Below the pieces are notes generated by a model. It was not told the DNA's origin and ran no database searches. It saw only the letters and a program-made list of their open reading frames with translations. Shown in pieces: positions 18,230 through 27,440 of a DNA stretch of 64,000 bases. Positions within the stretch are counted from its first letter, which is position 1. Every line of letters begins with the position of its first letter. Position numbers and translations under genes: made by a program. The DNA is from JBJGXI01 sp045635475 (lineage in GTDB: Bacteria > Bacillota > Bacilli > Bacillales > Amphibacillaceae): NCBI RefSeq assembly GCF_045635475.1, contig NZ_JBJGXI010000015.1, positions 1 to 64,000 of the forward strand. Reading direction: 5' to 3'.

Positions 18230-18904
18230 TTAAAGTAATTCTGCCACATTTTTAAATACAATATTTCTAGATAAGATAACATTTTTCCTCGTATGCTTTT
18301 TAACAATATCTTTCATATCTTGGGTATAGCCGATACAATCTAGTACAATCGTACTTATATCTGATTTTTCAAGTTCATTTGTTACTTTGATAAGTGAGCT
18401 TTCATCATAGATGTAAGGCGAGCTTGCGCAAGATGTAGGTGAAAAACCTGCAGCTTGCCACTTTTTTTCTATTGATTCATATTGCTCTGGAAGTGGTACG
18501 ATGACGCCAATTTTTCCTTTGTTTCTAAAAATACCTTGTGCAACATGGTTCAATAAATAATCGGGGTAGATGATTGGAACATTAGATTGAAAAAGTTTAA
18601 ATTCGCCTGTGCAAGCTATAATAATTAAATGGACTTGATCTCGATTAAAATCGTCGATAATTTGTTGGATAATCGGAAGTGTTTTTTCTTTTGCCATCGT
18701 GGCAGAAGTACCATCCTTGAGCCTTGAAACAAGTGTTGTCTGATTTGGTTCGGGCTTTATTTGTTCTAGTTCCTTTTTACCGAAACCATCAAGTACACCT
18801 CGTTGGATAAATTCTACATCGGAGGAAAAGAACCTTTCTACTTCGGGTAACAAGTCTGTTCTTGGAGCTTGACCAATTGTAATCACACCGATCTTTTTGT
18901 TCAT
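18230..18904 (-). CDS. AroM family protein
   Basis: 224-residue AroM-family protein: N-terminal GVITIGQAPRTDLLPEV, then GVLDGFGKKELEQIKP, a central IIACTGEF and C-terminal VLDCIGYTQDMKDIV. The fold resembles Asp/Glu racemase-like proteins, with a Cys in the CTG motif and another in the C-terminal DCIGY. The function in Escherichia coli is unknown despite the name. Start ATG 18904 has GGGAGGT upstream. It lies downstream of the divergent peptide receptor on the same strand, and AroM plus DUF1177 in one peptide-transport locus suggests a shared pathway, perhaps amino-acid racemisation. That is inference. Confidence 0.8.
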   Translation of the reverse strand: MNKKIGVITIGQAPRTDLLPEVERFFSSDVEFIQRGVLDGFGKKELEQIKPEPNQTTLVSRLKDGTSATMAKEKTLPIIQQIIDDFNRDQVHLIIIACTGEFKLFQSNVPIIYPDYLLNHVAQGIFRNKGKIGVIVPLPEQYESIEKKWQAAGFSPTSCASSPYIYDESSLIKVTNELEKSDISTIVLDCIGYTQDMKDIVKKHTRKNVILSRNIVFKNVAELL

Positions 18905-18924
18905 TAATATACCTCCCTTTGAAG

Positions 18925-18957
18925 AAAGAGAAGTAGGGACAATCCCTACTTCTCTTT
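18925..18957 (-). terminator. Perfect 15-bp hairpin between receptor and AroM genes
   Basis: AAAGAGAAGTAGGGA and its exact complement around a 3-base loop. It sits just before the AroM ribosome site on the leftward transcript. The T tract after it is weak, so it may act as an attenuator or processing site rather than a full terminator. Confidence 0.5.
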
Positions 18958-18985
18958 GCTTGAAAGATAATAAAGTAATAAATTT

Positions 18986-19110
18986 GAAGATGTCCAGCTC
19001 CGGCGCCTACCTCCTCGAGGTCTTAATTCAAACCTCTATGTGGCGAAGACCACCACTCCGAGGTTTGAATTAAGCTTGTCGGAGGTGAGCAAGGCGCCTG
19101 CGCTTTTCTA
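18986..19110. repeat. Intergenic palindromic repeat (Bacillaceae type)
   Basis: Starts CCAGCTCCGGCGCCTACC, contains inverted arms TTAATTCAAACCTC / GAGGTTTGAATTAA, and ends GCAAGGCGCCTGCGCTTTTC. The outer GGCGCC blocks and inner arms would fold into a long hairpin. Elements of this outline are common between genes in Bacillaceae; I recognise the style, not a named family. Confidence 0.55.
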
Positions 19111-19164
19111 ATGGTCTAGGAAATTATAAAAATAAACAGTTGTGGATATCTTGCTGAGTTATTT

Positions 19165-19316
19165 AGCCACGGCCAGCTTCGAGCGCCAGCGACTAGCGAG
19201 ACTTCCCTCACCTCCGTACGATAAGTCAACATCGATTCACTTCGTTCACCGTGTTTCCTTTATCTCCTGCGGTTCAGTCCAGTCCGTACGTCGCTAACCG
19301 GAGCTCTGCGCTTTTG
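19165..19316. repeat. Second intergenic repeat element
   Basis: GC-richer than its surroundings, running from CCAGCTTCGAGCGCCAGCG to AACCGGAGCTCTGCGCTTTT. The ends pair partially (CAGCTTCGAGCGC with GGAGCTCTGCGC). It lies directly downstream of the receptor gene stop and next to the first repeat. Confidence 0.45.
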
Positions 19317-19319
19317 TTC

Positions 19320-20957
19320 TTATTCTTCAATTGAAATGTTAACACCATTTGGACTTACAACATGAATCGATCCATCTGGAGAAAGGTTAAATCCTTTAAC
19401 TTTTGGATTAATACCAGTTGCAATGTCTAAGTTATCAAATTCAATCGTTGCATGATCTGCTAAGATTTCTGCAACAGCCTCCTGGTATAATTCAGCACGT
19501 TCTGCTTGATCAGCTGTTTCTGTAAGTGCACGATCGAGTAGTTCATCTACTTTTTCACTTTCATATGCTTTACCGTTACCATTAGATCCATGTTGACTCG
19601 AGTGGAAACGTGGATTAAGGAAGAAATATGGATCTGGATACCAAGACCATCCACCAATGTTCATCGGTGCGTTGTTACTAGAAATTGTCTCTGTTAACGT
19701 TCCCCATTCAGAAACTTGAATGTTAACATCGATATTTAAGTTTTCTTTCATTTGGTTTTGGAAGATTGTCGCATAGTTCTTACGTGTTTCTAGTACATAT
19801 AGGTCGATTTCAAATCCACCTGCATATTCTGTTTGATCTAAAATTTCTTTCGCTTCTTCTGGATTATATTCAGGCGTTAATGACTCAAAAGAATCATCAT
19901 ACCCCCAAGAACCTTTTGGAAGTGGTCCATTGGCAACCGTGCCTCCACCCCATTGGTGTACACCTTGTACAATTTCTTCGATATTAGTTGCTTTATAAAT
20001 AGCCTCTCTTACTAGTGGATTTGCTGTAGGACCTTGTTGGAAGTTCATATCAAGATAAGTAATCGAAAGACCCGGAGTTGATAGTAGATCTAGGTTTTCA
20101 TCTTGTTCTATAACTTCTCTATTTTGTCCTTTAATGTCTGTTGCAATATCAATATCACCAGAACGTAACGCATTTGTCATCATGGATGCATCAGAGATAA
20201 ATTTGTATGTTACACCATCAAGGTTAGGTTCTTCTCCCCAATAGTTTTCGTTCTTAACTAATTCTACTTGTTGATCCGTTTGCCATTCATCAAGAATGAA
20301 TGGACCTGTCCCTACTAAGTGAGCACCAAATTGGTCTCCCCAGCCTTCCACTTCTTCTTTTGGAACAATAATATTACCTTGGTCTGTTAGCATTGCTAGT
20401 AGTGCTGCATTAGGTTCTTCTACGTGAATGACAACTTCGAATTCACCTGTAACTTCCACACTTTCAACACCACTTAGACGGTTTTGAGCCGAGTTCTCAG
20501 CTGATCGTTCTAAGCTGTACTTAACGTCCTCTGCTGTCATTTGTCTTCCATCTTGGTATTCACCTTGTTGGAAGTAAACATCATCTCTTAATTTGAATGT
20601 ATATGACATCATATCATCTGCAGCACTCCACTCCGTTGCTAATGAAGGTACCATGCTTTGTAAGTCTTTGTCGTACACAATTACGGTATCAGCTATGGAG
20701 CGCATAATTTGTGATTCATATGTTCCTGTATAAAGGGTAGGGTCTAACGTTGCCGCGTTAGACGACAAACCAATGTTCAAAACACCACCACTACCACTAC
20801 TAGAGCCTTCACCTTCAGTACCTTCAGTTGCGTTTCCGTCATCATCTGTTGAATTACCTTCTCCAGAATTAGATTCGGAAGAGCATGCTGCTAATACCAT
20901 TGTTAATAGACCAAAGATAATAGCAAATAGAGCTATTTTCCATTTACTGTTTTTCAA
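19320..20957 (-). CDS. Opp-type substrate-binding lipoprotein (SBP family 5)
   Basis: 545-residue peptide receptor. The signal peptide ends in lipobox VLAAC, followed by a Ser/Gly/Glu-rich linker (about residues 25-57) and the family-5 domain (LDPTLYTGTYESQIMRSI, SYTFKLRDDVYFQQG, GTGPFILDEWQ). It is transcribed away from the DppBCDF genes across a 240-base intergenic region containing two palindromes, so the receptor and the rest of its transporter are probably controlled together. Confidence 0.92.
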   Translation of the reverse strand: MKNSKWKIALFAIIFGLLTMVLAACSSESNSGEGNSTDDDGNATEGTEGEGSSSGSGGVLNIGLSSNAATLDPTLYTGTYESQIMRSIADTVIVYDKDLQSMVPSLATEWSAADDMMSYTFKLRDDVYFQQGEYQDGRQMTAEDVKYSLERSAENSAQNRLSGVESVEVTGEFEVVIHVEEPNAALLAMLTDQGNIIVPKEEVEGWGDQFGAHLVGTGPFILDEWQTDQQVELVKNENYWGEEPNLDGVTYKFISDASMMTNALRSGDIDIATDIKGQNREVIEQDENLDLLSTPGLSITYLDMNFQQGPTANPLVREAIYKATNIEEIVQGVHQWGGGTVANGPLPKGSWGYDDSFESLTPEYNPEEAKEILDQTEYAGGFEIDLYVLETRKNYATIFQNQMKENLNIDVNIQVSEWGTLTETISSNNAPMNIGGWSWYPDPYFFLNPRFHSSQHGSNGNGKAYESEKVDELLDRALTETADQAERAELYQEAVAEILADHATIEFDNLDIATGINPKVKGFNLSPDGSIHVVSPNGVNISIEE

Positions 20958-20998
20958 TTGAATTTCCCCCTTTTATTTGATTCACATAGTGATACATA

Positions 20999-21015
20999 GA
21001 TTCAAATAATGAATA
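20999..21015. promoter_or_regulatory. Candidate operator, left copy
   Basis: GATTCAAATAATGAATA, a 17-base site matching the right copy at 21166 in 16 of 17 positions. It lies about 40 bases before the receptor start. The IclR gene of this locus is the likely binder, by position only. Confidence 0.5.
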
Positions 21016-21165
21016 TAACTAAAGTTAACACAAAATTAACAATATTGTAAATACAATTATCTAAAAATCTAGAAAAATCTAAAAATTTAGTGTTTTTTGT
21101 AGAAATTCTATTTACATCGAAAATAATGGATGATAAGATTCAATTTATTCACATATTAAAACAAC

Positions 21166-21182
21166 GATTCAAATAATGAATC
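21166..21182. promoter_or_regulatory. Candidate operator, right copy
   Basis: Perfect palindrome GATTCAAATAATGAATC immediately before the AAGGAGGG ribosome site of the dppB-like gene. Bound protein here would block that transcript. Its near-identical partner lies on the receptor side of the same divergent promoter region. Confidence 0.55.
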
Positions 21183-21196
21183 AAGGAGGGAGTTTG

Positions 21197-22162
21197 TTGA
21201 AGGGATTTCTCTTTAAAAGAATTGTACAATTAATACCTACATTATTTATCGTTGCGGTAATTGTATTCTTTATTACACGAATGCTACCAGGTAATCCAGC
21301 AGCAGTTATGCTTGGCCCACAAGCGAGTGCAGAGGACATAGCGGCATACGCAGAGAGATTGGGGTTAAACGATCCGCTTTATTTGCAGTTTTGGGATTAT
21401 TTAATCAATTTAATTTCATTTGATTTTGGAAATTCACTTTCCTATAATCAACCAATTGTAGATTTAATCACGGAACGCTTTCCTAATACTATAATCTTAG
21501 CAATAAGTGCGCTACTTATCGCTGTAATTATTGGTGTGCCTGCCGGTATTATCGCTGCAAGAAAACAGAATACGATTATTGATTATCTCGTTACGACGGT
21601 ATCTCTAGTAGGAGTTTCGATGCCAATCTTTTGGTTAGGTGTCATGCTAGTGCTTTATTTCAGTGTTAATTTGGGCTGGCTACCTGCTACAGGTATGGGG
21701 TCACTTGAAGATGGTCTTTGGGAATTTATTAGTCATCTTATCTTGCCTAGTTTGGCATTAGCTACAATACCTACTGCTCAATTTGCAAGAATTATTCGTT
21801 CTAGTATGTTAGAAACAATTTCACACGATTATATTAAAACAGCTCGTGCAAAAGGTTTAAAAGAGTTTTTTGTGATTAACAAACATGCATTAAAAAATGC
21901 GCTGACACCTTTATTAACCGTAATGGGTTTGCAATTTTCAAATTTATTAGGTGGTGCTGTATTAACGGAGACAATTTTCAGTTGGCCAGGGATGGGCTTA
22001 TTAATTATAGATGCTATTGAAAAACGTGATTTTGTCGTTGTTCAAAGCACTGTTATCTTTGTTGCGGTTATCTATGTAGTCATTAACTTAATCGTTGACA
22101 TTCTCTATAAAGTTGTGAATCCGAAAGTTAACCTTGACTCCAATGGTGGAGGTGCAAAATAA
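21197..22162 (+). CDS. Opp/Dpp-type ABC transporter permease (DppB-like)
   Basis: 321-residue channel subunit with N-terminal KRIVQLIPTLFIVAVIVFFI, RMLPGNPAAVMLGP and the EAA loop TARAKGLKEFFVINKHALKNALTP. TTG 21197 is preferred because AAGGAGGG lies just upstream; ATG 21176 is inside the palindromic operator and has no ribosome site. Confidence 0.92.
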   Translation: MKGFLFKRIVQLIPTLFIVAVIVFFITRMLPGNPAAVMLGPQASAEDIAAYAERLGLNDPLYLQFWDYLINLISFDFGNSLSYNQPIVDLITERFPNTIILAISALLIAVIIGVPAGIIAARKQNTIIDYLVTTVSLVGVSMPIFWLGVMLVLYFSVNLGWLPATGMGSLEDGLWEFISHLILPSLALATIPTAQFARIIRSSMLETISHDYIKTARAKGLKEFFVINKHALKNALTPLLTVMGLQFSNLLGGAVLTETIFSWPGMGLLIIDAIEKRDFVVVQSTVIFVAVIYVVINLIVDILYKVVNPKVNLDSNGGGAK

Positions 22163-22164
22163 GA

Positions 22165-23058
22165 ATGAATACTATGGAAGAGCTTGAACAGGCAAAAGAG
22201 CTTCAATATAAGAAATCTAAAAAAGAACAGTCTTTTATGCGTAAATTATTGCGAAATAGATTTGCTGCATTAGGTTTATTTGTCATATTAGTTTTAATCC
22301 TAACGGCGATTTTTGCACCCTTCTTTGCGACGCATGATCCCTACGTGATGGATGTGACGAATACTTTGTTAGGTCCGGGTGAAGCAGGCCACATTTTAGG
22401 AACAGATAGCTACGGTCGTGACATATTTAGTCGTATTGTTTATGGTGCGCGTGTATCTTTAATTGTCGGAATCTCAGCTGTATTATTTGGAGCTGTTTTC
22501 GGCTCATCATTGGGTTTGATTTCTGGATATTTTGGCGGAAGAACGGATGCAATCATCATGAGATTTATGGATGGGATGATGGCTTTTCCTTTCATCTTAC
22601 TAGCTATTACCTTAATGACCGTATTAGGACAAGGTCTAGTAAATGTAATTATCGCCATCGGGATCTCTAACATTCCTGGTTTTGCTAGAGTGGTTAGAGG
22701 TCAGGTGTTAAATGTTAAGGAGTCTGAATTTATAGAAGTAACTCGTTCATTAGGTGCCAAGCATGGAAGGATTTTGTTTATGCACATTGTGCCAAATAGT
22801 ATAGCGCCATTAATCGTCTATGCGACGATGGGAGTTGCTGGAGCAATTATATCTGAGGCATCTTTAAGTTTCTTAGGACTAGGTGTACAACCTCCAACAG
22901 CTTCTTGGGGAAGTATGTTACAAGAGGGAAAAGACTTTCTAGTGCTTAGTCCAGAGTTAGCAACGATCTCAGGATTAGCGATATTAATTACGGTGCTCGG
23001 TATTAACTTGTTTGGTGATGGATTAAGAGATGCGCTTGATCCTAAGATGAAGTTATAG
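22165..23058 (+). CDS. Opp/Dpp-type ABC transporter permease (DppC-like)
   Basis: 297-residue second channel subunit with LGTDSYGRDIFSRIVYGARV, EAA loop EVTRSLGAKHGRILFMHIVPN and C-terminal GDGLRDALDPKM. It starts two bases after the DppB stop. ATG 22174 is an alternative start. Confidence 0.93.
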   Translation: MNTMEELEQAKELQYKKSKKEQSFMRKLLRNRFAALGLFVILVLILTAIFAPFFATHDPYVMDVTNTLLGPGEAGHILGTDSYGRDIFSRIVYGARVSLIVGISAVLFGAVFGSSLGLISGYFGGRTDAIIMRFMDGMMAFPFILLAITLMTVLGQGLVNVIIAIGISNIPGFARVVRGQVLNVKESEFIEVTRSLGAKHGRILFMHIVPNSIAPLIVYATMGVAGAIISEASLSFLGLGVQPPTASWGSMLQEGKDFLVLSPELATISGLAILITVLGINLFGDGLRDALDPKMKL

Positions 23059-23072
23059 CAGGAGGTGAACGT

Positions 23073-24098
23073 ATGTCAGAGAAATTATTAAGTGTGAAGG
23101 ACTTACAAGTCGAGTTTAAATCAGGATCAATTATTACGAAAGCTGTTAATGGTGTTAGTTTTGACCTTAATGAAAATGAAAATATAGGTATTGTTGGGGA
23201 ATCGGGTTCAGGTAAAAGTGTTACAGCAACTTCCATTCTTCGGCTGATTCCGAATCCACCTGGAAAAATAACTGGTGGTGAAATTAATTTTAAAGATCGA
23301 GATTTATTAAAACTTTCCAACAATGAGATTAGAAAAATTCGTGGAAATGAGATTTCAATGATTTTCCAAGATCCTTCTACAAGTTTAAACCCTGTGTTTA
23401 CCGTGAGGGACCAGTTAGTAGAATCGATTCGAAATCATAAGAAGATGTCCAAGAAAGAAGCAAAGAAAAAAGCAATCGAAATGCTAGATTTAGTTGGGAT
23501 TCCAGCTCCTGAAAAAAGAATAGACATGTACCCGCACGAATTTTCTGGTGGGATGCGTCAACGGGTTATGATTGCGATTGCGTTATCTTGTGATCCGAAG
23601 CTACTTATTGCAGATGAACCTACAACTGCATTAGATGTGACTGTTCAAGCACAAATTCTTAATCTAATGAAGGAGTTACAGGATAAGCTGAATATGTCGA
23701 TCATCATGATTACGCATGATTTAGGAGTCGTATGGGAAACGTGTGACAAAATCATCGTGATGTACGCTGGTAGAGTTGTAGAATCCGGTGATGTGAAAGA
23801 AGTTTATAAAAATCCATTACATCCATATACATGGGGGCTACTTGATTCGCAAATTACAGAAGCTCAAGAAAGTATCAATTCATTGTCAGCGATTCCTGGA
23901 AGCCCACCGGATTTAAGTTATGAAATAGAAGGATGTCCGTTTGTCGATCGTTGTCCATATGCCCAAAGTATATGTCATGAGAAACCACCGCAGTTGCTTG
24001 AACCTACTGATGGACATGCGGTCGCCTGCCATTTTCAAACAGCAGATGAGAAGTTAGAGAGAAGGGAGGATGCATACCTCGATGGAAGCTCTTCTTGA
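23073..24098 (+). CDS. Opp-type ABC transporter ATPase (DppD-like)
   Basis: 341-residue ATPase with Walker A GESGSGKS, FQDPSTSLNP, signature FSGGMRQRVMIAIAL, Walker B LLIADEPTTALDV, and a C-terminal CPFVDRCPYAQSIC extension. GGAGGTGA precedes ATG 23073. It overlaps the following ATPase gene. Confidence 0.93.
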   Translation: MSEKLLSVKDLQVEFKSGSIITKAVNGVSFDLNENENIGIVGESGSGKSVTATSILRLIPNPPGKITGGEINFKDRDLLKLSNNEIRKIRGNEISMIFQDPSTSLNPVFTVRDQLVESIRNHKKMSKKEAKKKAIEMLDLVGIPAPEKRIDMYPHEFSGGMRQRVMIAIALSCDPKLLIADEPTTALDVTVQAQILNLMKELQDKLNMSIIMITHDLGVVWETCDKIIVMYAGRVVESGDVKEVYKNPLHPYTWGLLDSQITEAQESINSLSAIPGSPPDLSYEIEGCPFVDRCPYAQSICHEKPPQLLEPTDGHAVACHFQTADEKLERREDAYLDGSSS

Positions 24099-25053
24099 AG
24101 TTAAGGATTTAAAGAAACATTTTCCAATGGCAAATAACGTTCCATTTAAAAAGACTACGCAAAGTGTGAAAGCTGTTGATGGAGTTAGTTTCAATGTGTA
24201 CCCTGGTGAGACGCTAGGCGTTGTTGGAGAATCTGGGTGTGGTAAATCAACAATGGCACGCCTTGTCAATCAGCTGATTAAGCCAACAGATGGGGTAGTT
24301 AATTTCCAAAATAAAAATCTTATTGATATGGATGCCAAAACACTACGAGAGACTCGGAAGAAAATCCAAATGATATTCCAAGATCCGTATGCTTCGCTTG
24401 ATCCTCGGAAAAAAGTAGGCAAGCTCATTGCAGAGCCCCTTGTGATTCATAAAGTTGGGGACAAAGTAAGTAGAAGAAAAAAAGTTGAAGAATTACTTGA
24501 AATTGTAGGCCTCAACAAGAGATTTGCTGATCGCTACCCTCATGAATTCTCGGGAGGTCAAAGGCAGCGGATTAATATCGCAAGAGCTTTAACCTTAAAT
24601 CCAGACCTTGTCATTTGTGATGAACCTGTTTCTGCATTAGACGTCTCTGTTCAAGCTCAAGTTATCAATCTATTAAAAAGGTTACAACAGGAATTTAATT
24701 TAACTTATATTTTTATTTCACATGATTTAAATGTTGTTCGTTATGTGTGCGACCGTATTGCAGTAATGTATCTAGGAAAAATTGTTGAGGTTGGTACGTA
24801 TGAGCAAATCTATTCGAACCCTCAGCATCCTTATACGAAGGCACTGTTCTCAGCAATCCCTAAAGAAAGTCCATTTGAGGAAAAAGAACGTATTATTTTA
24901 AAAGGCACTGTTCCGAGCCCGTTGAATCCGCCATCTGGATGTAGTTTCCACGAGCGTTGTCCAGTGGCAATAGATATATGCAAAACAAAAGTACCTAAAG
25001 TTGTCACAACAGAAAATTCCCATCAAGCATCTTGTCATTTGGTTAATCAATAG
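24082..25053 (+). CDS. Opp-type ABC transporter ATPase (DppF-like)
   Basis: 323-residue ATPase with Walker A GESGCGKSTM, FQDPYASLDPR, signature FSGGQRQRINIARA, Walker B LVICDEPVSALDV and the CSFHERCPVAIDIC extension. ATG 24082 gives the usual MEALLEVKDLKKHF start; ATG 24070 abuts the GGGAGG site with no spacing. Confidence 0.92.
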   Translation: MEALLEVKDLKKHFPMANNVPFKKTTQSVKAVDGVSFNVYPGETLGVVGESGCGKSTMARLVNQLIKPTDGVVNFQNKNLIDMDAKTLRETRKKIQMIFQDPYASLDPRKKVGKLIAEPLVIHKVGDKVSRRKKVEELLEIVGLNKRFADRYPHEFSGGQRQRINIARALTLNPDLVICDEPVSALDVSVQAQVINLLKRLQQEFNLTYIFISHDLNVVRYVCDRIAVMYLGKIVEVGTYEQIYSNPQHPYTKALFSAIPKESPFEEKERIILKGTVPSPLNPPSGCSFHERCPVAIDICKTKVPKVVTTENSHQASCHLVNQ

Positions 25054-25064
25054 GAGGTAGGAAA

Positions 25065-26012
25065 ATGTCGTTAAAACACGTGATAGAAATGTATGATTTA
25101 ATGGATGATCGATCCGTTACTGGAGAAAAAGTGAAAGATTATTTATTGGAGATTAATGAGAGTGGTCAAATAGATGTTCACACCATCAAAGGTAATAAAG
25201 GAAAAACGGATTTTGTTAAAGTACTTATTCCAGGTAAAAATGGAAAATCCAATGGTGGTAATGCACCAACACTAGGTATTATTGGACGGTTAGGCGGGAT
25301 TGGCGCTCGTCCAGAAATGATTGGGTTTGTTTCCGATGGAGATGGTGCGCTATCTAGTATGGCGGCAGCAGCAAAATTACTAGATATGGAAAATAAAGGA
25401 GATCAATTAGATGGAGATGTCATCTTGACGACACACATTTGTCCAGATGCACCTACGCAACCACATGATCCAGTACCATTTATGGATTCACCGGTAGATA
25501 TCTTAACGATGAATGATTATGAAGTGGCTGAAGAGATGGACGCTATTCTTTCCATTGATACAACAAAAGGTAATCAAATTATTAACCATCGTGGGTTTGC
25601 AATTACGCCGACCGTTAAAGAAGGATATATCTTAAAAGTAAGTGATGACTTACTTCATGTCTATACACAATCAGTTGGTAAACTTCCTGTTACGATGCCA
25701 ATTACTACTCAAGATATTACACCGTACGGGAATGATGTTTATCATGTTAACAGTATCCTTCAACCTTCAGTAGCAACGGATAAGCCAGTTGTAGGTGTTG
25801 CGATTACAACAGAGACAGCAGTTGCTGGCTGTGGCACTGGAGCTAGCCGTGTGACCGACATTGAAGAAGTTGTTCGTTATTGTATTGAAGTGGCAAAAGT
25901 ATATGGTCAATCGAAATGTGATTTCTATAGCGAGAAAGAATTTGCACGTTTAGAGCAACTATACGGAAAGATGACACACTTACAAAAAGCGGTAAATGCT
26001 TCAATTTCGTAA
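25065..26012 (+). CDS. DUF1177 family protein
   Basis: 315-residue protein with the DUF1177 hallmarks: early VIEMYDLMDD, GIIGRLGGIGARPEMIGFVSDGDGA, DGDVILTTHICPDAPTQPHDPVPFM, and AGCGTGASRVTDIEEVVRYC. The conserved His/Asp/Cys-rich segments suggest a metalloenzyme or peptidase-like fold, but no activity is established to my knowledge. It follows the transporter genes by 11 bases and precedes an M20 peptidase, so it probably acts on the imported substrate. Confidence 0.82.
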   Translation: MSLKHVIEMYDLMDDRSVTGEKVKDYLLEINESGQIDVHTIKGNKGKTDFVKVLIPGKNGKSNGGNAPTLGIIGRLGGIGARPEMIGFVSDGDGALSSMAAAAKLLDMENKGDQLDGDVILTTHICPDAPTQPHDPVPFMDSPVDILTMNDYEVAEEMDAILSIDTTKGNQIINHRGFAITPTVKEGYILKVSDDLLHVYTQSVGKLPVTMPITTQDITPYGNDVYHVNSILQPSVATDKPVVGVAITTETAVAGCGTGASRVTDIEEVVRYCIEVAKVYGQSKCDFYSEKEFARLEQLYGKMTHLQKAVNASIS

Positions 26013-26080
26013 TTGTTGCCTGAGAATCGCATGAAATTAGTATTATGAAATTGAATTAACTAAGGAGGATGTTTAAAAAT

Positions 26081-27352
26081 ATGGTAAACAAACAGGAGCT
26101 TAAAGATCGTCTAATTCAAGAAATTGAAAATAATAAAGATGAATTAATCGATTTTTGTAGTCAACTGATTAAAATTCCGAGTGAAAACCCACCAGGTGAT
26201 TCAACAGAAATTACGACATTTATTGATAATTATTTAAAAAATGCAGGTGCTGACACAGCATGGCATGAATCCACTGATAAAATGTATAATCTAATATCTA
26301 CCATTGGTGGAGGGGAAGAGGGAAAACATTTAATTTATTGTGGCCACTCTGACGTCGTGCCAGCAGGTGACCTTTCCAAGTGGGATTTTAGCCCAACTTC
26401 TGGTGAAATCGTAGATGGATGGTTACTTGGAAGAGGGGCAAGTGATATGAAAGCGGGCTTAGGTGGACTCATTTATACCTTTGCACTGTTAAAAAAATTA
26501 AATATCGACCTACCTGGAAAATTAACATTAGCTGTGGTACCAGATGAAGAAACTGGTGGAGAATTTGGTGTTCCTTGGCTTTTGGACCGAAACCTTATTG
26601 CTGGTGATGGCTGCTTAATTGCAGAGCCTTCATCACGTTTTAACCCAACAATTGGTCAAAAGGGTTCCTTTTGGTTTAAACTAAAAGTGTATGGCGAACC
26701 AGGACATGGTAGTCTATCACCGTTAGCGGGAAATAACGCGATTGTGAGTATGATCGATGCAATTAATGAGATTCGTAAATTATGGGATTTAGAGATTGAG
26801 ATTCCAGATGAAGTGAAGCCGTTAATTGAGAAATCGAAGCGATACATGCGTGAAGTTGAGAAAGACCGCAAGCGCTTTCAACCAGTAATGGATCATATAA
26901 CTGTAAATATCGGCAAGATCCAAGGCGGAACAAAATCAAATATGATACCTGAAAGCTGCGAAGTAGAAGTTGACTGTAGACTTCCGTTTGGTATCACACA
27001 AGACGAAGTTTCAGACTATGTACATGAAAAACTTGACGCACTAGGAATCGAATATGAAATTAGCCGATTTGGATTCCGCAGTGACGCTAACTACACTAGT
27101 GCCGAAGATCCGGTATGTAGAGCAATCATTGATAATATCACATATGTAACAGAGCATGATGCGTATGGTGTTAGTCAATGGGCTAGTAGTGATGCACGAC
27201 ATTTCAGAAACCATAACATACCTGTACTACAATATGGCCCTGCCTTTTTACCAAGTATTCATGGATATAATGAAAAAGTTAAGGTAGAAGATATCGTAAG
27301 GTGCTGTAAAGTATATATTGCAGCGGTTATTGATTATCTATATGAAGCGTAA
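26081..27352 (+). CDS. M20 family metallopeptidase (ArgE/DapE type)
   Basis: 423-residue M20 enzyme. Motifs are GHSDVVPAGD, GRGASDMKAG, VPDEETGGEFG, IAEPS, lid GEPGHGSLSP, and a late SIHGYNEKV His. ATG 26081 is taken as start; ATG 26069 sits directly on the AAGGAGG site. It is closer to classical ArgE/DapE/succinyl-diaminopimelate desuccinylase enzymes than the two M20 copies at 0.2-4 kb. Likely deacylase or dipeptidase for the product of this importer. Confidence 0.88.
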   Translation: MVNKQELKDRLIQEIENNKDELIDFCSQLIKIPSENPPGDSTEITTFIDNYLKNAGADTAWHESTDKMYNLISTIGGGEEGKHLIYCGHSDVVPAGDLSKWDFSPTSGEIVDGWLLGRGASDMKAGLGGLIYTFALLKKLNIDLPGKLTLAVVPDEETGGEFGVPWLLDRNLIAGDGCLIAEPSSRFNPTIGQKGSFWFKLKVYGEPGHGSLSPLAGNNAIVSMIDAINEIRKLWDLEIEIPDEVKPLIEKSKRYMREVEKDRKRFQPVMDHITVNIGKIQGGTKSNMIPESCEVEVDCRLPFGITQDEVSDYVHEKLDALGIEYEISRFGFRSDANYTSAEDPVCRAIIDNITYVTEHDAYGVSQWASSDARHFRNHNIPVLQYGPAFLPSIHGYNEKVKVEDIVRCCKVYIAAVIDYLYEA

Positions 27353-27373
27353 ATGTAAGTAAGTGATTTTTAA

Positions 27374-27408
27374 GGTGCATATATTAGTATACTTCTAATA
27401 TATGCACC
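27374..27408 (+). terminator. 14-bp hairpin before the iclR-like gene
   Basis: GGTGCATATATTAG and its exact complement with a 7-base loop, 22 bases after the peptidase stop. It lacks a T run, so termination may be partial. Confidence 0.5.
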
Positions 27409-27440
27409 ATTTATGCAGTTAAAGGAGGGTAATTTAATCA

